This document shows, piece by piece, positions 41,197-44,940 of a stretch of DNA of 44,940 nt. Each line of letters begins with the position of its first letter. Position 1 is the stretch's first letter. The stretch lies in NCBI GenBank assembly GCA_022450595.1, contig JAKUPT010000020.1, positions 1-44,940 of the forward strand, given 5' to 3'. The DNA is from Bdellovibrionales bacterium (lineage in GTDB: Bacteria > Bdellovibrionota > Bdellovibrionia > Bdellovibrionales > UBA1609). The notes under the pieces are model-generated. The model made no database searches, had not been told where the DNA came from, and saw only the letters and a list, made by a program, of their open reading frames with translations. The position numbers were made by a program, and so were the translations under genes.

Positions 41197-41958
41197 ATGA
41201 AAGCCGTTCTTGTTTTATTTTTAAGTATCATTTTGCTCTCTTGCATGAAACAACTGGAAGAAGAGCCTTTAGAAGACTATTTTAATAAAGCCAATCAAAA
41301 TAGTTTTGAAGAGTTTCAAGAAGTACTAACTCGTATTTACCAGGAAAAACAGGTTGATTTTTTGGAGATCCCAGTTGGGCTGTACACTTTTTATGAAGTA
41401 AATAACCAAATTCAAACCCCAACCAACAGTTTTTTACTCGCGGATTTTATTTCTTTGATTCATGCCCGTGAAGAAAATGAAAAAATGGTCCACTACAATA
41501 TTCGCCGAGAAGAAATATATTACGATGAAAATAATGAGCAAAGCTCAAGAATTTACGACGAAGACTTTTCAGTTCCAAAGCCCATTGGCCCAAGTCAAAC
41601 ACTGAAGCCACTTGAGGAGAAAGAAGAGTCCGTCACTCTTCATAACTTAGAGTATGAGACTTATAAAAAGCCTGTTCCCAGCCGTGTGGCTGAAAAAGGG
41701 GAGTGCTCACCTTGTGAGTTAAACATTCATAAACTCTCAGTGGATGTGTACAACCGTGAAAACAATCAGGTGGAGCATATTGAATGGGAGATTTCTACAG
41801 ACTTCGTTGGTTATATTAGCTCAGACTTTGATCTTTATGACGGCACCGTGAGCCGATGTAACAAAAGATGGATCGAGGTTAATGAGGGACAAAATGTCTT
41901 TTTAAGCCAATGTTGGGTGCTTCGTGACTATGGCATCAAAGAGCCCGATTCCATCTAA
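41197..41958 (+). CDS. Hypothetical lipoprotein
   Basis: The 253-residue protein begins MKAVLVLFLSIILLSC, a good lipobox (L-L-S-C) with Cys16. The mature part is acidic and polar, with a EEPLEDYFNKANQ start and a CSPCEL motif near 170. A final Cys (SQCWVLRDYG) lies close to the end. No known family is recognised. GGAG precedes the ATG and the gene is likely co-transcribed with the GNAT gene. Confidence 0.78.
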   Translation: MKAVLVLFLSIILLSCMKQLEEEPLEDYFNKANQNSFEEFQEVLTRIYQEKQVDFLEIPVGLYTFYEVNNQIQTPTNSFLLADFISLIHAREENEKMVHYNIRREEIYYDENNEQSSRIYDEDFSVPKPIGPSQTLKPLEEKEESVTLHNLEYETYKKPVPSRVAEKGECSPCELNIHKLSVDVYNRENNQVEHIEWEISTDFVGYISSDFDLYDGTVSRCNKRWIEVNEGQNVFLSQCWVLRDYGIKEPDSI

Positions 41959-42036
41959 AGTCTGGTCTTTTATTGTTGAGTTGAATTTCTGTCTAACCTC
42001 ACTAATCATATAAAAAACAATAAAAAAGGGGGAACT

Positions 42037-43248
42037 GTGGTTCGCAATCTACTTGGAGCTGCAGCAGTGGTATTTGGTTTCTCATCACTGCACGCACAAA
42101 ATATGGACACGAGGTTTTATGGATATCTAGACGGCTACTTTGAAAGTGTCGAAGATCAAACGTCAGCAAATGGGGCTGTAGACGAAAACTCATCAGAGTT
42201 TAACGTACCAAACCTTTCATTAGTGATTAACAGTAACATCAACAATGACTACAGAGCTTACATGAATTTAACAGGACAGGGTGCCGGAAATATAAGTGTA
42301 AGAAATGCCTGGGTTGAAAAGTCTTTAGCTGGTGATTACTTAAAATTTAGAATTGGTAAATTGTACCGTCCATTTGGAATTTACAATGAAATCTTAGATG
42401 CCGTTCCAACTTATATTGGTATTGAAGCACCTGAGCTTTTTGATACAGATCACCTAATGCTTACAAGAACAACAAACCTAATGCTTTGGGGGCAAAAAAA
42501 CCTTGGAGTTTGGTCTTTGCGATATGTATTAAAAACTGGAAACGACGAACGTGAATCAAGCCAAGTGCCTTACGGAATCGACTTACAGTATAACATTGGG
42601 TCTAACTGGAAATTTGGTTTTTCTTACTACGACACCAATGGAAAAGCAAAACCTATCAATGATAAAGCTGATAGCCCTTCAGAAGGTGGTGTTCATGCAT
42701 GGATGTCTGAAGATGAGTATAATGTGATGGGTCCATACTTTCAATATAAGGGCTCTAAGTGGACTGTTCAGGCGGCTACTTATCAAGCTGACCACAACGC
42801 GACAAGAGATGATAGTGGTAATGTTGGTGAGTCTAAGGCTGATTTAATCTGTCAATCAACAACTTCAGCAAATCAAAGAATTAAAGATAGATTTGGCTGT
42901 GTAGGTAATGATGCGCAAAATACTAATGCTGATTACAAAATCGACACATACTACTTAAGAGTGGGTTACAACTTTGATCTTGAAAGTGGTGGTCAGATAA
43001 CTCCTTATGCTCAGTACGATTACTATAAAAACCCAGAAATGGTTTATGACAAATCACTTGGTGGAGATAAAGAAGCTGGTGTATCTGATGATGGCGACTT
43101 TGTTAAGTGGACTGTGGGTACTGTATACAGACCTAACTATACGGTGACTTTCAAGCTTGATTACAGTCAGCATATGCAAGATGTAGTTAACGAGAGCAAA
43201 GATTACGGTGAGATTCGCTTTTCTTACTCTTACTTTTGGAAATTCTAA
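42037..43248 (+). CDS. Outer-membrane porin-like beta-barrel protein
   Basis: The 403-residue protein starts at GTG after AGGGGG and has a signal peptide (MVRNLLGAAAVVFGFSSLHA). The mature part alternates aromatic and polar residues in many strands (FYGYLDGYFESVEDQ, WKFGFSYYDTNG, TYYLRVGYNFDLESGGQITPYAQYDYY). It ends in the aromatic C-terminal strand SYSYFWKF expected by the BAM machinery. FRIGKLYRPFGIYNE resembles the phosphate-selective porin (OprO/OprP) type. It is co-transcribed with a small phosphate-binding-like protein gene 11 bp downstream. Confidence 0.85.
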   Translation: MVRNLLGAAAVVFGFSSLHAQNMDTRFYGYLDGYFESVEDQTSANGAVDENSSEFNVPNLSLVINSNINNDYRAYMNLTGQGAGNISVRNAWVEKSLAGDYLKFRIGKLYRPFGIYNEILDAVPTYIGIEAPELFDTDHLMLTRTTNLMLWGQKNLGVWSLRYVLKTGNDERESSQVPYGIDLQYNIGSNWKFGFSYYDTNGKAKPINDKADSPSEGGVHAWMSEDEYNVMGPYFQYKGSKWTVQAATYQADHNATRDDSGNVGESKADLICQSTTSANQRIKDRFGCVGNDAQNTNADYKIDTYYLRVGYNFDLESGGQITPYAQYDYYKNPEMVYDKSLGGDKEAGVSDDGDFVKWTVGTVYRPNYTVTFKLDYSQHMQDVVNESKDYGEIRFSYSYFWKF

Positions 43249-43259
43249 GGAGTTAAAAC

Positions 43260-43673
43260 ATGAAATTTATATTAATCGCATTAACAGTTTTATTTAGCCA
43301 GTTTGCTTTGGCCTCAGAATACATGGTGATTGTGAGTGAAAGCGCTGGAATCAACGAGATTAACAAAAATGACTTAAAACAAGTTTATTTAGGTCAAAAG
43401 TCAAATGTTGGTGGGGTAAGCTTAACTCCGTCAATTTTGCCAACAGCTTTTAAAGCCACTCAAAACTTTATCAAAGAAGGCATGGGCATGAGTCGTGCGG
43501 AATTTGAAAAGTATTGGATGGAAAAGGAAATGTCTGGACAGGCAACCCCTCCTAAAAGACAAACCACTCCTAATGACATGATTAATTTTATTAAATCAAA
43601 TCCGTCATTTATTGGTGTGATTCCAAGTGCTGACAAAGCGCCGGCTGGAGTAAAGGCCTTAAAGGTACTTTAA
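43260..43673 (+). CDS. Small secreted PstS-like (phosphate-binding family) protein
   Basis: The 137-residue protein has a signal peptide (MKFILIALTVLFSQFALA) and the core of a periplasmic binding fold seen in small PstS relatives: ESAGINEINKNDLKQVYLGQKS, RAEFEKYWMEKEMSGQATPPKR and FIKSNPSFIGVIPSA. It is much shorter than PstS (~320 residues), covering about one lobe. AAGGAG precedes the ATG and a strong terminator follows. With the porin it forms a two-gene outer-membrane/periplasm module, possibly for anion or phosphate uptake. Confidence 0.82.
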   Translation: MKFILIALTVLFSQFALASEYMVIVSESAGINEINKNDLKQVYLGQKSNVGGVSLTPSILPTAFKATQNFIKEGMGMSRAEFEKYWMEKEMSGQATPPKRQTTPNDMINFIKSNPSFIGVIPSADKAPAGVKALKVL

Positions 43674-43700
43674 GTTTGTAATTTTATTTAAATCAAAATA

Positions 43701-43733
43701 AAGACCCCTAAGCGTTCTTAGGGGTCTTTTTTT
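43701..43733 (+). terminator. Rho-independent terminator of porin operon
   Basis: AAGACCCCTAAG (43701-43712) and CTTAGGGGTCTT (43717-43728) form a perfect 12-bp stem with a CGTT loop, followed by T through 43733. This is the strongest plus-strand terminator in the window. It ends the porin/PstS-like operon. Confidence 0.93.
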
Positions 43734-43860
43734 ATGACTCGGCGGCAACAAATATAATTTTCGCCATTTAAACCAATAACGCGGTCGTTCGACAAAGTTA
43801 GTAGGTACCTTATTAAGCATCTTTTTGCCATACTATGGGGCCTAAATAGGAGGCCAATCA

Positions 43861-44511
43861 ATGAGAAAAATAGCCGTAATGTTATCTGGTTGTGGATTTA
43901 AAGATGGCGCTGAAATCACAGAAGCTGTATCAACCTACATTGCTCTTGGAGAGCTCAATGTGGAGTACAAAAGTTTTTCTATAAATAAAGACTTTAAATC
44001 CGTCAATCATATCACTGATGATGAAGAAGACACTCGCAACGTCCTTACAGAGTCCAGTCGAATCACCCGTGGAGATGTTGAGAGTCTAGATAAACTCAAT
44101 CCCAATGAATTTGATGCCATTATTTTTCCTGGAGGATTTGGGGTGGCCAAGCACTTTTGTGAGTTTGCAGCCTTGGGCTCTAAGGCCAGTGTGAAGCCTG
44201 AGATCAAAGCTCTTATTGAAAAGTTTCATAGTCAGTCTAAGCCCATTGGAGCCTTTTGTATTTCACCAGCATTAATTGCACTGGTTTTAGGCTCTCATAA
44301 TGTGGCCGTGACCATTGGCAATGATCAAGCTGTGGCCCAAGAGATTGAAAAAACTGGTGCTCAGCACATTGAGTGTGATGTGACGGACTATATTACTGAC
44401 CGGGAAAATAAAATAATAACAACTCCAGCTTATATGTACGACAGTGCGAAACCTTTTGAGGTGTTTAAAGGCATTCAAAGTGCTATAAAAGAAATAGTAG
44501 AAATGGCTTAA
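43861..44511 (+). CDS. elbB: DJ-1/PfpI-family glyoxalase ElbB
   Basis: The 216-residue protein matches ElbB along its length: MRKIAVMLSGCGFKDGAEITEAV, VNHIT...TRNVLTESSRITRG, FDAIIFPGGFGVAKHFCEFA, the nucleophilic Cys in IGAFCISPALIALVL and NKIITTPAYMYD. E. coli ElbB has weak glyoxalase activity and has been tied to isoprenoid production. A TAGGAGG site precedes the ATG. The DoxX-like gene follows 12 bp later. Confidence 0.93.
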   Translation: MRKIAVMLSGCGFKDGAEITEAVSTYIALGELNVEYKSFSINKDFKSVNHITDDEEDTRNVLTESSRITRGDVESLDKLNPNEFDAIIFPGGFGVAKHFCEFAALGSKASVKPEIKALIEKFHSQSKPIGAFCISPALIALVLGSHNVAVTIGNDQAVAQEIEKTGAQHIECDVTDYITDRENKIITTPAYMYDSAKPFEVFKGIQSAIKEIVEMA

Positions 44512-44523
44512 AAGGATTTAAAT

Positions 44524-44940
44524 ATGTTTACCTCTTTTTTTGAAAGTATAAAGTATGTTGGACACCTTGTACCTATGGCGTTTATGCGGGTGTTTATGGG
44601 CTATTACTTTTTCCAAAGGGCTGTGGAAAATACCACTAATGGGTTTTTAGATAAGCCCCATTTGGCAGCCTCTATCAACGAGTGGGTGCCTTTGAGTTCC
44701 GCCCCTGATTGGTATAAAAGCTTTTTACAAACTTTTGTGGTGTCTAACTGGGATCTTTTTGCTTACTTTATCAATGGCTTTCAGTTTTTAATCGCTTTTA
44801 GTTTCGTTGTGGGCTTTGCTGTCAGACCTGTTAGTATTTTAGGTTTTATTATGAGTCTGAACTTTTTGTACATAAGTGAACCTGCAGCAGGAGATTTGTA
44901 CCGCTTTTTGCTAGCCCTTTTTATAGTTATGTGTTGGATT
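44524..44940 (+). CDS. DoxX-like membrane protein (partial)
   Basis: The frame starts at ATG 44524 after AAAGGA and remains open to the window edge (139 codons). Hydrophobic segments alternate with an outward loop: HLVPMAFMRVFMGYYFFQRAVE, then a polar region with WVPLSSAPDWYKSFLQTFV, then WDLFAYFINGFQFLIAFSFVVGFAVRPVSILGFIM and YRFLLALFIVMCW. The layout (helix, periplasmic loop with Trp, helix pair ending in R-P) fits the DoxX family of small integral membrane proteins. The rest of the gene lies outside the window. Confidence 0.7.
   Translation, partial: MFTSFFESIKYVGHLVPMAFMRVFMGYYFFQRAVENTTNGFLDKPHLAASINEWVPLSSAPDWYKSFLQTFVVSNWDLFAYFINGFQFLIAFSFVVGFAVRPVSILGFIMSLNFLYISEPAAGDLYRFLLALFIVMCWI

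Noticed and set aside
43734-43860. tRNA or riboswitch before elbB
   Set aside because: A GTTCGAC motif caught the eye, but no cloverleaf or paired acceptor stem can be drawn.

Overview
The window is an A+T-rich chromosomal segment of a Gram-negative bacterium. It encodes lipoproteins, a porin, secreted hydrolases and a complete menaquinone pathway. Genes are tightly packed, with many ATGA overlaps and tail-to-tail overlaps of convergent genes. The gene mix (histidine kinases with an H-N-x-G-N H-box, a sigma-54 promoter, an SpoIIE-like protein, a PilZ protein, PGAP1-like lipases, the classical Men route) fits Bdellovibrionota or a related delta-proteobacterial-like lineage. This placement is inference, since no rRNA or other marker gene is present. 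I see no tRNA, rRNA, CRISPR array, insertion sequence or prophage; it looks like core genome.

Layout. 1-1240: tail of a membrane protein gene, then a sigma-54 promoter driving hsp20 and a CBS-pair protein. 1272-5310 (minus): response regulator, receiver-kinase, PAS-kinase, a doubtful 69-residue ORF and a low-molecular-weight tyrosine phosphatase. 5391-9484: nitroreductase, a hypothetical gene, carboxylesterase, MerC-like protein, ferredoxin-containing oxidoreductase and dapF. 9646-11423: lexA, an 80-residue protein resembling part of HPF/RaiA, and ung. 11447-14907: peptide-binding lipoprotein and two permeases, with no ATPase genes. 14908-15283: a gene-poor gap with a candidate minus-strand transcript. 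15293-30537: the quinone region, holding an EPSP-synthase-like gene, a secreted lipase, menG/ubiE, DAHP synthase, menF-menD-menH-menB-menA-menC, menE, a thioesterase fusion, a polyprenyl synthase and a second UbiA-like gene. 30534-35728: rsmJ, Na/Pi-PhoU protein, SirB1-like protein, degenerate SpoIIE-like protein and lipase. 35846-44940: citrate synthase, PilZ protein, secreted hypothetical, enoyl-CoA hydratase-like protein, nth, GNAT protein, lipoprotein, porin plus small phosphate-binding-like protein, elbB and a partial DoxX-like gene.

How it fits together. From 15.3 to 30.5 kb nearly everything needed to go from early shikimate-pathway steps through chorismate to menaquinone is present: DAHP synthase, an AroA relative, MenF, MenD, MenH, MenC, MenE, MenB, a candidate DHNA-CoA thioesterase, MenA, a prenyl chain synthase and the final methyltransferase.

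Most unusual is the thioesterase gene (27858-28439). Its product fuses a histidine-kinase-like dimerisation/H-box hairpin to a hotdog domain of DHNA-CoA thioesterase type in which the usual catalytic Asp is replaced. The AroA relative and the second UbiA-like protein also lack residues normally essential in their families, so the cluster combines standard Men enzymes with three altered ones. Other leads are a strong minus-strand terminator inside lexA, a TTAC-N7-TTAC direct repeat upstream of lexA, and an SpoIIE-like protein that has lost most metal ligands.
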